Source: Thermocatellispora tengchongensis (lineage in GTDB: Bacteria > Actinomycetota > Actinomycetes > Streptosporangiales > Streptosporangiaceae). Taken from it: a DNA stretch of 64,000 bases. Under the pieces are notes generated by a model. The model was not told the origin of the DNA and did no database searches. It saw only the letters and a list, made by a program, of their open reading frames with translations. Both the position numbers and the translations under genes were made by a program. The stretch's first letter is position 1. Every line of letters begins with the position of its first letter. Positions 34,904 to 43,760 of this stretch are shown here, piece after piece. Where the stretch lies: the NCBI RefSeq assembly GCF_014202315.1, contig NZ_JACHGN010000011.1, positions 1 through 64,000 on the forward strand, written 5' to 3'.

Positions 34904-36787
34904 TCATCCGTACTCCTCGGAGTGGGCGTGGACGACCTTCTCGGCCGAGCGGCCGGGGAAGACCAGGACCAGGTGCTCCTCCCACGGCGCGTCCTCGGCC
35001 AGGCCCTCGGCATCGCGCACCCGGATGTAGACCCGTACGCGGTAGCGGCCGGGGCCCGCCGCGGCGAGGTCGGGCAGGGTCGGCTGGAGGTCGTCGTACT
35101 CGCTGCCCTCGTAGTAGACCGGCAGCTCCAGCTTGCCGCCGCGGCTGCCGACGCCGACCTCCTCCACCTGCTCCCAGCCCTTGAGCCGGAGCGGCGGAGT
35201 GAAGCGCAGCGCCTTGGCCGTCAGGCAGATGGGCTCGTTCTCGCCGTAGGTGTGGACGAAAACGGTGTCACCGGCGGCGCCGACGAACCCGCGTCCGGGA
35301 TCGGGCGACTCCTCGTCCTCGGTGTCGGGGTCGTAGATCGCGTAGCCCCCGCCCTCGGACAGCCAGTACGCCACCGTGCGCTGCCGCACGCCCCGCAGTG
35401 CCGGCCACGGATCGGAGCACTGGGAACCGACCTTTGTGTAGTAGTCGGTGACGGACCGGCGTTCCTCGGCCTCCGAGCGCAGCAGTTCGGGGTGGACGCG
35501 GCCGACCACCTCGGGGCAGAGGAAGACGAGATCGTCGTACAGCCTGTCCATGGAGGTCGTGGCGCCCACCCGGCGCAGCAGCGCGTCCTGCCCGGCCCGG
35601 TCGGGTGTGGCGCACAGCTCCCTGCCGTAGCCGAGAAGGTACTGGTCGGGCAGGTGGTCGGGGAACCCGTCCACCCCGGTACGCCAGACGTCGATCGTGC
35701 CGCACAGGAACACGCGCTCCCTGTGCCGCGGCGGCGTGTCGGCGAAGCGGCGCTCCTCCAGGCACTCGTCCCGCCAGCGGTCGAAGGTGAGACGCGGGGT
35801 CTCCTCCGGTTGGACCAGGCCGAACAGCGGCACCAGCGCGCACGTCGCGGCGGCGGTGCGCGCGAGCGGCGACGGCCCGCGCCGCACGGCCCGTCCCGCC
35901 TCCTCGTAGGGCCGGATCGTCTCGTACGCCGAGCGCGCCAGCCACACCAGGTACAGCACCCACAGCCCGTCGAGCAGCGCGAGCGCGACGATCTGGCCTC
36001 CGGCGAGCACGCCCACCAGCGTCCTCGCGACGGTGAGCGCGAGCGTGCTCCCCAGCGACCACCAGCCGATGCGCACGGTCGTGGCGCTCCAGCGGGGGTC
36101 GTGCCGCTGGCCGAGCAGGATCGCCGCCTGCCAGGCGAGCGCGGGCAGGCCCAGGTCACTCAGCAGCTCGCTCACCAGGTCGTACGCCGGCCAGAAGTCC
36201 CCGGCCACCTCCCCGGCCGCGAGCAGGACCGTGTCGGCGGCGTCGAGGACGGCGAACGTCAGCGCGAGCGCCCGCAGCCACCTGCCGCGCCAGGCCATGA
36301 CGAGGCAGAACAGAACCATCAGCGGCGTGTTGCTCAGCAGGTACCCCAGCAGGTACGCGAAGTCGTCCTCGAACGCCGGCAGGACCAGGGCGAAGGCGAT
36401 GTGGAAGTAGACGAGCCGCCGCCACCACACCACCCGCCGCGGCTGCGGGGCCGCCGGCCCGGCCGGCGCGGCGGGCCCGCGCAGGATCTGCCATGTGGAC
36501 CACGCCATCAGCCAGCAGACCAGCACCAGCCCGGGGACGATCAGGGCCGCGTCGGCGCCGTGAGCCGGCGGGTACATCAACGCTCTGAGCTCCCCGCCGC
36601 CTTCACCGTGGAACCAGTCCGCGTTGATCTCCGCCTCGGCGCCGTACCGCAACGACGTCCCCGTCACGGCGAGCCAGGCATGCCCTACGTCCCGCGTGAG
36701 CACGGTGACGACGGCGGACACGGCCACGTACAGCAGGTACAGCGCGGTGACCGCGACCGCCACCCGGCCCAGTAGGTATCGGCGCAC
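34904..36787 (-). CDS. Large membrane protein of unknown function
   Basis: A 627-residue protein I do not recognise. About eight membrane helices lie in the first ~330 residues. A soluble C-terminal half follows (~345-627) with several Cys (DECLEERRF, FLCGTIDVW, LCATPD, VFLCPE, SQCSDPW, PICLTAK) and a final beta-rich stretch (RYRVRVYIRVRDAEG, EEHLVLVFP). This resembles a sensor or enzyme facing one side of the membrane. GTG 36787 is the only suitable start before the first helix; upstream sequence does not look coding. It stands alone opposite the FCD regulator gene. Confidence 0.75.
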   Translation of the reverse strand: MRRYLLGRVAVAVTALYLLYVAVSAVVTVLTRDVGHAWLAVTGTSLRYGAEAEINADWFHGEGGGELRALMYPPAHGADAALIVPGLVLVCWLMAWSTWQILRGPAAPAGPAAPQPRRVVWWRRLVYFHIAFALVLPAFEDDFAYLLGYLLSNTPLMVLFCLVMAWRGRWLRALALTFAVLDAADTVLLAAGEVAGDFWPAYDLVSELLSDLGLPALAWQAAILLGQRHDPRWSATTVRIGWWSLGSTLALTVARTLVGVLAGGQIVALALLDGLWVLYLVWLARSAYETIRPYEEAGRAVRRGPSPLARTAAATCALVPLFGLVQPEETPRLTFDRWRDECLEERRFADTPPRHRERVFLCGTIDVWRTGVDGFPDHLPDQYLLGYGRELCATPDRAGQDALLRRVGATTSMDRLYDDLVFLCPEVVGRVHPELLRSEAEERRSVTDYYTKVGSQCSDPWPALRGVRQRTVAYWLSEGGGYAIYDPDTEDEESPDPGRGFVGAAGDTVFVHTYGENEPICLTAKALRFTPPLRLKGWEQVEEVGVGSRGGKLELPVYYEGSEYDDLQPTLPDLAAAGPGRYRVRVYIRVRDAEGLAEDAPWEEHLVLVFPGRSAEKVVHAHSEEYG

Positions 36788-36983
36788 GACGAACCCGTCT
36801 TTTCGACTTCGGCAAAGAAAGATCGATGGTAGCGGGGACCCGCCGGCGGGGTGATCGGCCCGCAGAAGCCGATCAGGTCGCGGTCCCGGGTGGAATCGGC
36901 GTCCGTGACGGGACGGCGGGACCGGCCAGAACGATATTATGGGCGCCTCGGTTTGGGTCCTTGACGATGGGGAGGCTCGCACG

Positions 36984-37799
36984 GTGAGCAGGCGAGCGCG
37001 ACCGTCGGCCTCGGACGTCCCGGTGAACGGCACCGTTCCGGAGCTGAACCCCGAGGAGGAGCGGCTGCTCGCCATCGTGCTGCGCTCCGACGGCCCCGTG
37101 GGGGCGCGCCTCGCGGGCCGGCAGTTGCGCGAGGCCGGGCTGGACATCAGCGAGGCCACCGTGTCGCGGATCTTCAAGCGCCTGGACGACTTCGGGCTCA
37201 CCGTCCCGGCGGGCCGCAAGGGCCGCACGCTGACCGAGCACGGGCGGCGGTGCGCCGAGGCGTTGTCCGCGCGCCAGCGCCACGAGGAGGAGTTCGCGCG
37301 GGCGTTCGACATCCGGACCGTGGAGCAGCTTCTCGACCTCCTGCACGCCAGGCGCGGCGTCGAGCGGGAGCTGGCCGCGCGGGCGGCGAGCAGGGCGAGC
37401 GACGAGGACGTGGCGCGGCTGGAGGAGCTGCTGCGCAGTCACGAGCGGCGGCTCGCCGCCGACGAGGACGCCCGCCAGGTCGGCATGGACTTCCACCGCG
37501 TGATCGCCCGCATCGCGGGCAGCGACCTGCTGGGCGCGCTGGCCAACGCGGTGCTCAACGAGTCGCTGATCCCGCTGGAGAAGGTGCTCGACGTGATCAC
37601 CGGAGGCCACGACACCGTGGGGCGCTCGGTTCCGGAGCACGTGGAGATCGTCGCCGCGATCCGCCGCCGCGACCCGGCGGCGGCGGAGGAGGCGATGGCG
37701 CGGCACCTCACCCGGCTCATCGACGAGGTGAACGACTTCGCGCGCAGCGACCAGGTGCGCATCTTCGACCGGTTGCTCATGTTCACCCGGCAGTCCTGA
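36984..37799 (+). CDS. Winged-helix (RNase R type) plus FCD regulator
   Basis: A 271-residue regulator. An N-terminal HTH_12-like winged helix (LLAIVLRSDGPVGARLAGRQLREAGLDISEATVSRIFKRLDDFGL) ends in GRKGRTLTEHGR, as in NrpR and RNase R. A C-terminal FCD effector domain follows (GMDFHRVIARIAGSDLLGAL, PEHVEIVAAI with metal-binding His). GGAGG 8 nt upstream supports the GTG at 36984. A clear paralogue at 47322-48104 lies across the catabolic block; both share PLE-VLDVITGGH. It probably controls the hydantoinase or cysteine hydrolase units next to it. Confidence 0.88.
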   Translation: MSRRARPSASDVPVNGTVPELNPEEERLLAIVLRSDGPVGARLAGRQLREAGLDISEATVSRIFKRLDDFGLTVPAGRKGRTLTEHGRRCAEALSARQRHEEEFARAFDIRTVEQLLDLLHARRGVERELAARAASRASDEDVARLEELLRSHERRLAADEDARQVGMDFHRVIARIAGSDLLGALANAVLNESLIPLEKVLDVITGGHDTVGRSVPEHVEIVAAIRRRDPAAAEEAMARHLTRLIDEVNDFARSDQVRIFDRLLMFTRQS

Positions 37800-37812
37800 G
37801 GGCGGCGGGCGG

Positions 37813-37829
37813 GCGGTCCTGAGGACCGC
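37813..37829. terminator. Bidirectional terminator, 7-bp stem
   Basis: GCGGTCC and GGACCGC with loop TGA lie between the convergent ends of the FCD regulator and the cysteine hydrolase genes. Confidence 0.65.
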
Positions 37830-37835
37830 GGGCGG

Positions 37836-38492
37836 TCAGCGCCGCAGGTGGGCGATGACCTCCTCGATGGGGAGCACGTCGGCGTAGCGGGCGTTGATGT
37901 CGAAGAGGCCGGCCTCGTGGGCCGAGGCCGAGCGGTCGCCGACGGCCTCTGCCGGCACGATCGCGCGGAAGCCGTAGTCGAGGGCGCTCTCGCAGGTGGA
38001 GCGGATGCATCCGCTGGTGCTGCACCCGGTGACGACCACCGTGTCGATCCCCTGGGCGATGAGAATGCCGAGAAGGTTGGTGTTGAAGAACGCGCTGGCC
38101 CGCGGCTTCTCGATGAGCGCCTCGTGCGGGCGGCGCTCCAGCTCGGGGACGAGCCGGACGCGCTCGGAGCCGCGGATCATCCGCTCGCTGTGCGGGGTCT
38201 TCAGCCGGGTGACGACGGGCAGGTCGGAGTAGCTCGCGTCGTAGGCCATCGTGGTGAACACCACCGGGACGTCGTCTCGCTGACGCACGACGTCCAGAAG
38301 GCGCCTGATATTGCCCAGCACCGCGCCGAGGTCCGAGCCGATCATCTCCTCGGGCCGCGTCCAGGCCCCGGCCATGTCGATGACCAGGAGGGCCGCGCGC
38401 TCCCCCCACCCGACGCGCCCGGCGAACCCGGCCGCCAGGTACTGGTCGAGCAGAGCCTGGTTGCCCAGGCCATGGATCTGCACAGCGGTCAT
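37836..38492 (-). CDS. N-carbamoylsarcosine-amidase-like cysteine hydrolase
   Basis: A 218-residue isochorismatase-fold hydrolase. The Asp of VIDMAGAW, Lys of EKPRASAFF and Cys of VTGCSTSGCIRST form the triad, and STSGCIRST is characteristic of N-carbamoylsarcosine amidase, which releases NH3 and CO2. The FNTNLLGIL and EALIEKP segments agree. GAAAGGTGAT lies before the ATG. It is divergent from the hydantoinase at 38646, its logical preceding step: hydantoinase gives an N-carbamoyl amino acid, and this enzyme removes the carbamoyl group. Confidence 0.86.
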   Translation of the reverse strand: MTAVQIHGLGNQALLDQYLAAGFAGRVGWGERAALLVIDMAGAWTRPEEMIGSDLGAVLGNIRRLLDVVRQRDDVPVVFTTMAYDASYSDLPVVTRLKTPHSERMIRGSERVRLVPELERRPHEALIEKPRASAFFNTNLLGILIAQGIDTVVVTGCSTSGCIRSTCESALDYGFRAIVPAEAVGDRSASAHEAGLFDINARYADVLPIEEVIAHLRR

Positions 38493-38566
38493 GCGACATC
38501 ACCTTTCACGGCGGAGACGGTCATCGTTGCCTTACGCTCCTCATCGTAACCACAGATTCCTCATTC

Positions 38567-38626
38567 TTGATAGATCTAGACATGAAAGCGGCCATTGCGA
38601 TAGACATCATGATGAATTGATAGATA
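38567..38626. promoter_or_regulatory. Operator-like repeat array between divergent genes
   Basis: In an AT-rich 60-bp island, TTGATAGAT occurs exactly at 38567-38575 and 38617-38625, and GATAGAC occurs between them at 38599. The GATAGA cores lie 30 and 20 bp apart, whole helical turns. A second shared word, TAGACAT, appears at 38577 and 38601. The array separates the cysteine hydrolase and hydantoinase starts and would suit binding by an FCD-type regulator from either flank. Confidence 0.55.
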
Positions 38627-38645
38627 TGTGCGCGGGAGCTGCCTG

Positions 38646-40031
38646 GTGCGTGATGACTTTGACCTCGTCGTGAGCGGCGCCGTCGTCGTGGCGGAGCACG
38701 ACATCGAGGCCGCCGACCTCGGCATCGCGGGTGAGAAGATCGCGGCCCTCGCCGCGCCCGGCACCCTGCGAGGGAGGCGGACCATCGAGGCGCGTCCGGG
38801 CTCGGTGCTGGTGCCGGGCGGGATCGACACCCACACCCACATCGCGTGGCCGATCGCGGACGGTGTGCGCAGCCTCGACGACTTCGCCTCCGCGAGCAGG
38901 GCCGCCGCCGTCAGCGGCACGACGACCGTGATCGACTTCGTGCCGGCCGCCGACGGGTCGCTGACGGCCGCCGCGGAGGCCCGCCTGGCCGAGGCGGAGT
39001 CCTCTGTGGTCGACTACACCTTCCACCCGGTGATCGCCCGGATCACCCCGCGGCGGCTCGGCGAGATCCCCGCCCTGGTGGACGCCGGGATGTCCTCGTT
39101 CAAGATCTACACCACCTACGACGACCGGCTCGACGACGCCGAGATCAGGGCCGTCATGGGCGCCGTCGCCGAGGCCGGCGGCCTGGCCGGGTTCCACGCG
39201 GAGAACCACTCCATCCTGGAACGGGCCAAGTCCGCGGTCCTGGCCGAGTCGGGCGCGGTCATCGGCGGGTTCCCCGGCAGCCGGCCCGGCAGCGCGGAGA
39301 GCGCCGCGATCGGGCTCGTGACGCACTTCGCCCGGGAACTCGGCGCGCCGGTGTTCGTCTATCACGTCTCGGGGGGCGAAGCGCTGTCCGCGATCGAGAC
39401 GGCCCGTGAGACGGGCGTGCTGGTGCAGGCGGAGACGTGCACCCACTACCTGGTCCTCGACGACGGCGTGTACGCCCGCGAGGACGGGTGGAAGTACGTC
39501 ATCACCCCTCCCATCCGCGACGCCGCCGCCCGCGACCGGCTCTGGGACGCGCTCCGCGCCGGGGTGCTGGGCAGCGTCGCCTCCGACCACTGCGCGTACG
39601 GTCTGGAGCACAAGCTCCCCGGCGCCGCCGACTTCACCGCGCTGCCGCCGGGAGCCCCCGGCCTCGACGCGCGCATCCCCTTCCTGTGGCACCACGGCGT
39701 CACCGAAGGACGGCTCGGCCTGCGCCGGTTCACGGAGGTCTCGGCCACGGGCCCGGCGCGGACGTTCGGCCTGTATCCCCGCAAGGGCGTCATCCGGGTG
39801 GGCGCGGACGCCGACCTGGTGTTGTGGAACCCGGGGCGCGAGTGGACCTGGCCGGCCTTCCCCTCCGGCTGGGGCAGCGACTACGAGCCGTACGAGGGCA
39901 TGACGGGGACCGGCCTGCCCGAGCTGACGATCTCCCGCGGCCGCGTGGTGGCGAGCGACGGCCGCTTCACCGGCGACGGCGCCACCGGGCGCTTCGTCCC
40001 GCAGCGGATAGACACCCGCCTGTGGCCGTGA
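38646..40031 (+). CDS. Dihydropyrimidinase/hydantoinase-like hydrolase
   Basis: A 461-residue cyclic-amidohydrolase. Metal motif HTHIAW near residue 60, the carbamylated-Lys strand MSSFKIYTTY, GFHAEN and ETCTHY for further ligands, and VASDHCAY for the catalytic Asp. This is the dihydropyrimidinase/hydantoinase fold, but GSVLVPGGIDTHTHIAW replaces the usual HTHL-MPF pattern, so specificity may differ. GTG 38646 is preferred, with GGGAG 7 nt upstream; GTG 38628 is possible. It heads a two-gene unit with an SDR. Confidence 0.88.
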   Translation: MRDDFDLVVSGAVVVAEHDIEAADLGIAGEKIAALAAPGTLRGRRTIEARPGSVLVPGGIDTHTHIAWPIADGVRSLDDFASASRAAAVSGTTTVIDFVPAADGSLTAAAEARLAEAESSVVDYTFHPVIARITPRRLGEIPALVDAGMSSFKIYTTYDDRLDDAEIRAVMGAVAEAGGLAGFHAENHSILERAKSAVLAESGAVIGGFPGSRPGSAESAAIGLVTHFARELGAPVFVYHVSGGEALSAIETARETGVLVQAETCTHYLVLDDGVYAREDGWKYVITPPIRDAAARDRLWDALRAGVLGSVASDHCAYGLEHKLPGAADFTALPPGAPGLDARIPFLWHHGVTEGRLGLRRFTEVSATGPARTFGLYPRKGVIRVGADADLVLWNPGREWTWPAFPSGWGSDYEPYEGMTGTGLPELTISRGRVVASDGRFTGDGATGRFVPQRIDTRLWP

Positions 40032-40065
40032 ATCGAGTGAACCGAGAGAAAGCGAGTGGAGCGGC

Positions 40066-40803
40066 ATGCCGGAACTGGAGGGACGGGTCGCCTTCGTGAC
40101 CGGAGGCGCCCGCGGCATCGGCCGTCGCATCGCCGCGACGCTCGCGGCCGACGGCGCCACGGTCGTCGTGGCGGACAGGAACACGGAGGGCGTCGGCGTG
40201 GGCGACGACGGAATCGCCCGCGTCCACCGCGCGGACGTCGCGGCGCGCGAGGAGATCGCCGAGTCCGTACGCGCGACGGCCGCGGAGTTCGGCGGGATCG
40301 ACATCCTCGTGAACAACGCCGGCATGGACATCGCCCGGCAGGACACCTGGAACCAGCAGCCCGAGGAGTGGTCCCGGGTGATCGACGTCAACCTCAACGG
40401 CGCCTGGTGGTGCACCAGCGCCGCCCTCCCCCACATGATCCCCAGGGGCGGCGGCCGGATCGTCTTCATCGGCTCCAACGCCGCCCGCCTGGGCGGCTTC
40501 GGCATCGGCCACTCCCCCGCCTACTCCGCGGCCAAGGCCGCCCTGTCCGGCCTGGTCGTCGCGCTCTCCTCGCAACTGGAGCAGTTCGGCATCCGGGTCA
40601 ACGCCATCTCCTCCGGCCCCACCGGGAGCACCGGCACCCCGCCCACGGAGGAGGAGCGCGCGGAGTACCAGCGCCGGTTCCCGCTCGGATACGGCGGCCC
40701 CGAGCCGATCGCGGCCGCCGTCCGCTACCTCGTGCACCCCTCGGGCGACTGGGTGAGCGGCACGGTGATGAACGTCAGCGGCGGCGAACACCGCGGCATC
40801 TGA
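40066..40803 (+). CDS. Short-chain dehydrogenase/reductase
   Basis: A 245-residue SDR. GGARGIGRR cofactor loop, NNAGMD, and the catalytic Ser (FIGSNAAR) with YSAAK. The C-terminal VSGTVMNVSGGEH follows the common beta-ketoacyl-reductase-like ending. It is 34 nt downstream of the hydantoinase in the same direction and ahead of a long terminator, so the two form one operon. The substrate may be a carbonyl released by the pathway. Confidence 0.9.
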   Translation: MPELEGRVAFVTGGARGIGRRIAATLAADGATVVVADRNTEGVGVGDDGIARVHRADVAAREEIAESVRATAAEFGGIDILVNNAGMDIARQDTWNQQPEEWSRVIDVNLNGAWWCTSAALPHMIPRGGGRIVFIGSNAARLGGFGIGHSPAYSAAKAALSGLVVALSSQLEQFGIRVNAISSGPTGSTGTPPTEEERAEYQRRFPLGYGGPEPIAAAVRYLVHPSGDWVSGTVMNVSGGEHRGI

Positions 40804-40813
40804 CACCTGTCAG

Positions 40814-40857
40814 GGCGCCCGCCACCGGCCACTGCGAGAGGGCCGGTGGCGGGCGCC
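40814..40857. terminator. Very strong bidirectional terminator, 17-bp stem
   Basis: A perfect 17-bp stem joins 40814-40830 and 40841-40857 around a 10-nt loop. It lies just after the SDR stop, between convergent units. Confidence 0.85.
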
Positions 40858-40959
40858 TTGGCGTTCGCGCGTGTCCGGAACGGCGCCAGGGAGAGCGCGC
40901 TGGTCGCGTCAGACGCGTGCCGGGCGGGCCCGTGCCGGTCGCGCGGGCCCGCGGCAGGG

Positions 40960-41427
40960 TCAGGGACGGACGGCGACTATCAGCTCGATCTCCACCGGCT
41001 GGCCGGACGGCAGGCTGGAGGTGCCGATGGCGGAGCGGGCGTGCTGTCCCCTGGCTCCGAAGATCTCGGTCATGAGGTCGGAGAAGCCGTGCATGACCCT
41101 GGGCTGGTCGTGGAAGCCGGGGGCGCTGTTGACGAAGCCCAGGGCCTTGACGATCCGGTCGATCCGGTCGAGGTCGCCGAGGTGGTCGCGCAGCGTGCGC
41201 AGGAGCTGGATCCCGGTGGCGCGCGCCGCCAGGATCGCGTCCTCCAGGCTCACCTCGCCGCCCACCTGGCCGCGGTACAGCAGGTTGCCCTCGTTGTCCT
41301 CGGGGCCGTGACCGGATACGAACAGCAGGTCGCCGTGTTCGACGACCGGTACGAGGCCGCCGCCCGGCCGGATCCTCCTGGGCAGCTCGATGCCCATGGA
41401 GGCCAGCCTGGTCTCGACAACGCTCAC
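40960..41427 (-). CDS. RidA-family protein
   Basis: A 155-residue RidA/YjgF-family protein. The N-terminal LVPVVEHGDLLFVSGHGPEDNEG and the C-terminal VEIELIVAVRP fit, with the conserved Arg in QHARSAIG that binds carboxylate in imine deaminases. Its length is above the usual ~130 because of an N-terminal extension. AAGGAG precedes GTG 41427, which overlaps the amidohydrolase stop. It probably hydrolyses an imine or enamine intermediate; co-localisation with deaminase-like enzymes supports that. Confidence 0.88.
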   Translation of the reverse strand: MSVVETRLASMGIELPRRIRPGGGLVPVVEHGDLLFVSGHGPEDNEGNLLYRGQVGGEVSLEDAILAARATGIQLLRTLRDHLGDLDRIDRIVKALGFVNSAPGFHDQPRVMHGFSDLMTEIFGARGQHARSAIGTSSLPSGQPVEIELIVAVRP

Positions 41428-42878
41428 GGGAACTCCTTTGTGTCGGTGGTGCGGAAGGGGCGCAGGGAGGCGGGGGCGACCTCCTCCAGCGTCCGGCCGA
41501 GCCGGTCGCCGGCGGGCACGCGGGCCCAGGACCGCTCGCCCGCCCGCTGGAGGCGCTCGGTGAGCCCCTCCTCGTCCACGGTCAGTACGGCTCCGTCACG
41601 CATGACCCACTGGCCGTCCACGATCACCGACGCCAGGTCCTCGCGGGTGGCGTAGTAGACGAGGTTCCTGATCGGGTCGCGCACGGGTGACATGGCCGGG
41701 CCGTCGAGCCGCCACAGCAGCAGGTCGGCCTTCGCGCCCGGCGCGATGCGGCCCAGATCCTCGCGGCCGAGCAGCCGGGCCGCGTTGACGGTGGCGGCGT
41801 CGAGCAGGTCGCGGGCGACCCAGGAGTCGGCGCGCCGGTCGGCCACCTTGCCCAGGATCGCCGACCAGCGGATGGACTCGATCATGGACTGCGGCGTGGT
41901 GTCCGTGCCCAGGGTGATGTTGACCCCGGCCTCCCGATAGCGGGGCAGGGACTCGGCCACGATGCCGCGCCGGGCGAACGTCCAGGCGTTGTACGAGATC
42001 GAGGCGCCGGAGTCGGCGATGCGCCGCAGGTCGTCTCCGGGCAGGTTGAGCCAGGACGTGCCGGTCGTGAAGATCACGTGCCCGAGCACGGCCCGGGGAC
42101 CGAGGAACCCGGCCGACTCCAGGTACTCGATGGGCGTCATGCCGTGCGCCGCCATGATGTCCATCACCTCGAACACGGCCTGGGCGGCGTGGATCGTCAG
42201 CGGCACGTCCAGCTCGTCGGACAGGCGCCGCGACTCCTTGAGCAGCTCGGGCGTGCACGTGTTGGCCTGCCACGGCGACAGGAACCCCTGCACGCGGCCC
42301 GACCCGCGGCCGCGCAGCTCCTCCACCAGCCGCACGGCCCGCTCCAGACCGGCCAGCCCGCCGTCCTCGTCCCACTCGTACGCCACCCGGTTGCCGTCCG
42401 GCGTGTACCAGCGGCCGGACTTGTACCCGTCGGCGACGTACGCGCGCAGGCCCGCCCGCTCGCACGCCTCGGCCACCCGCCTGCCCCGCACCCCCTGGTG
42501 CATCACCGTCGTGGTGCCGGTCCGGATGAGCTCGGACATCGAGAACTCGATGCAGGTCTCGACGCCCTCCTCGTCGATGGACGCCTCCTGGAGCAGAAGG
42601 GTCTCGACCAGGCCGGTGTAGAAGAACTGCCGCGCCCCGACATCCTCCTGGAAGGACTTGTCGAGCGGGGCGGTCTCCAGGTGCGCGTGCGTGTTGATGA
42701 AGCCCGGCGTGACCAGGGTCTCCCCGGCGTCCACGCGCTCGTCGGCCGGCCCCTGGTAGCCGCGGCCGGCGAAGACGACGCGGTCGCCGTCCACGACGAC
42801 GGTGCCGTTCTCCAGCAGCCGGTGCTCACCGTCCTGGTACGCCACCACGTAGCGGGCGTCGATGCGCAGGATCGCCAT
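41424..42878 (-). CDS. Amidohydrolase (TrzN/ATZ or deaminase type)
   Basis: A 484-residue subtype-III amidohydrolase. HAH in INTHAHLETAP (residues ~63-73) gives the first ligands, then HAAQAVFEV and GHVIFTTG supply His residues, and TLGTDTTPQ the Asp. The fold is shared by chlorohydrolases, guanine/8-oxoguanine deaminases and cytosine deaminases; a C-terminal tail of ~60 residues is unusual. GGAGGGT precedes the ATG. It lies in an operon running regulator, ABC importer, SDR, deacetylase, this gene, RidA. Likely reaction: deamination or opening of a nitrogen heterocycle. Confidence 0.85.
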   Translation of the reverse strand: MAILRIDARYVVAYQDGEHRLLENGTVVVDGDRVVFAGRGYQGPADERVDAGETLVTPGFINTHAHLETAPLDKSFQEDVGARQFFYTGLVETLLLQEASIDEEGVETCIEFSMSELIRTGTTTVMHQGVRGRRVAEACERAGLRAYVADGYKSGRWYTPDGNRVAYEWDEDGGLAGLERAVRLVEELRGRGSGRVQGFLSPWQANTCTPELLKESRRLSDELDVPLTIHAAQAVFEVMDIMAAHGMTPIEYLESAGFLGPRAVLGHVIFTTGTSWLNLPGDDLRRIADSGASISYNAWTFARRGIVAESLPRYREAGVNITLGTDTTPQSMIESIRWSAILGKVADRRADSWVARDLLDAATVNAARLLGREDLGRIAPGAKADLLLWRLDGPAMSPVRDPIRNLVYYATREDLASVIVDGQWVMRDGAVLTVDEEGLTERLQRAGERSWARVPAGDRLGRTLEEVAPASLRPFRTTDTKEFP

Positions 42879-42891
42879 GATGACCCTCCCC

Positions 42892-43734
42892 TCACTCGGC
42901 CGGGGTGGTCCAGGCGTCGTAGATGTCGCTGAGCGTGGCGATCCACAGGCCCGGCAGCGAGGTCACGTACTCAAGGAAGCGGTCGAGCATCATCATGTGG
43001 TGCGGGCGCCCGATCGACTGCGGGTGCAGCACGAGGGTCATCACGCCCGGCGTGACGTACTTCATGCCGTAGTCGAGGGAGTCGGTCCAGCGCCGCAGCA
43101 CCACGTCGGTGGACGACAGGCCCATGGAGTAGCCGCCGACGTACTCGAAGGCCACCCAGTCCTCCAGGAACCACGAGGTCGGGAACTCCAGCACCCGGTA
43201 CTCCCGCCCGTAGACGGTGGCGCCGTGCGGGTTGACCTCCACGATCTCCCGGGGGTGGTACGGCTCGAAGTCCCGGCCGGACAGGCTGCTGTGCCAGTCG
43301 AGGCCGAACTCCTCCAGGATCTCGAAGGTGTTGTAACTCAGGCTCCCCGAGGGCGCCCGGTAGCCCCGCGGGCGGGTGCCGAGGACGTCGAGGTGCTGCT
43401 GGATCTGGTGTGCCATGAGCTTGCGCTCGATCGGCTCTGGCATGTCGGTGAGGTTCTCGTGGTAGACGCCGTGGGCGCAGACCTCGTGGCCCCGGGCGAG
43501 CACGTCCTTGCACGCGTCGGGCCAGGTCATGATGGAGTGGCCGGGGATGCCCCAGGTGGTCGGGATCCGGTAGCGGTCGAAGATGTCGAGCAGCCGCGGC
43601 ACGCCCACCTCGGCCCCGAACTCCCCGCGCGCCAGGATGGCGGGGTCGTTCCTGCCCTTGGCGAGCCAGGCCGCGTGGGCGTCGAAGTCGACGGTGACGG
43701 CGAGGGCGAACTGCTTGTCCTGCGGAAGGGGCAT
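42892..43734 (-). CDS. Polysaccharide deacetylase (PgdA/NodB-fold) enzyme
   Basis: A 280-residue NodB-fold hydrolase. AVTVDFDAHAAWL carries the first Asp motif (TVDFDAH) and ARGHEVCAHGVYHENL the His-x4-His, with RAPSGSLSYNTFEIL later. It is closest in layout to the peptidoglycan/chitin deacetylase group and distinct from the PuuE-type protein at 62072. GGGAG precedes ATG 43734. Its place among amide hydrolases suggests it may act on an N-acyl or cyclic ureide substrate; the family name should not be read as proof of a polysaccharide role. Confidence 0.82.
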   Translation of the reverse strand: MPLPQDKQFALAVTVDFDAHAAWLAKGRNDPAILARGEFGAEVGVPRLLDIFDRYRIPTTWGIPGHSIMTWPDACKDVLARGHEVCAHGVYHENLTDMPEPIERKLMAHQIQQHLDVLGTRPRGYRAPSGSLSYNTFEILEEFGLDWHSSLSGRDFEPYHPREIVEVNPHGATVYGREYRVLEFPTSWFLEDWVAFEYVGGYSMGLSSTDVVLRRWTDSLDYGMKYVTPGVMTLVLHPQSIGRPHHMMMLDRFLEYVTSLPGLWIATLSDIYDAWTTPAE

Positions 43735-43760
43735 CCTTGTCTCCCTGAGGTGGGTGTGGA

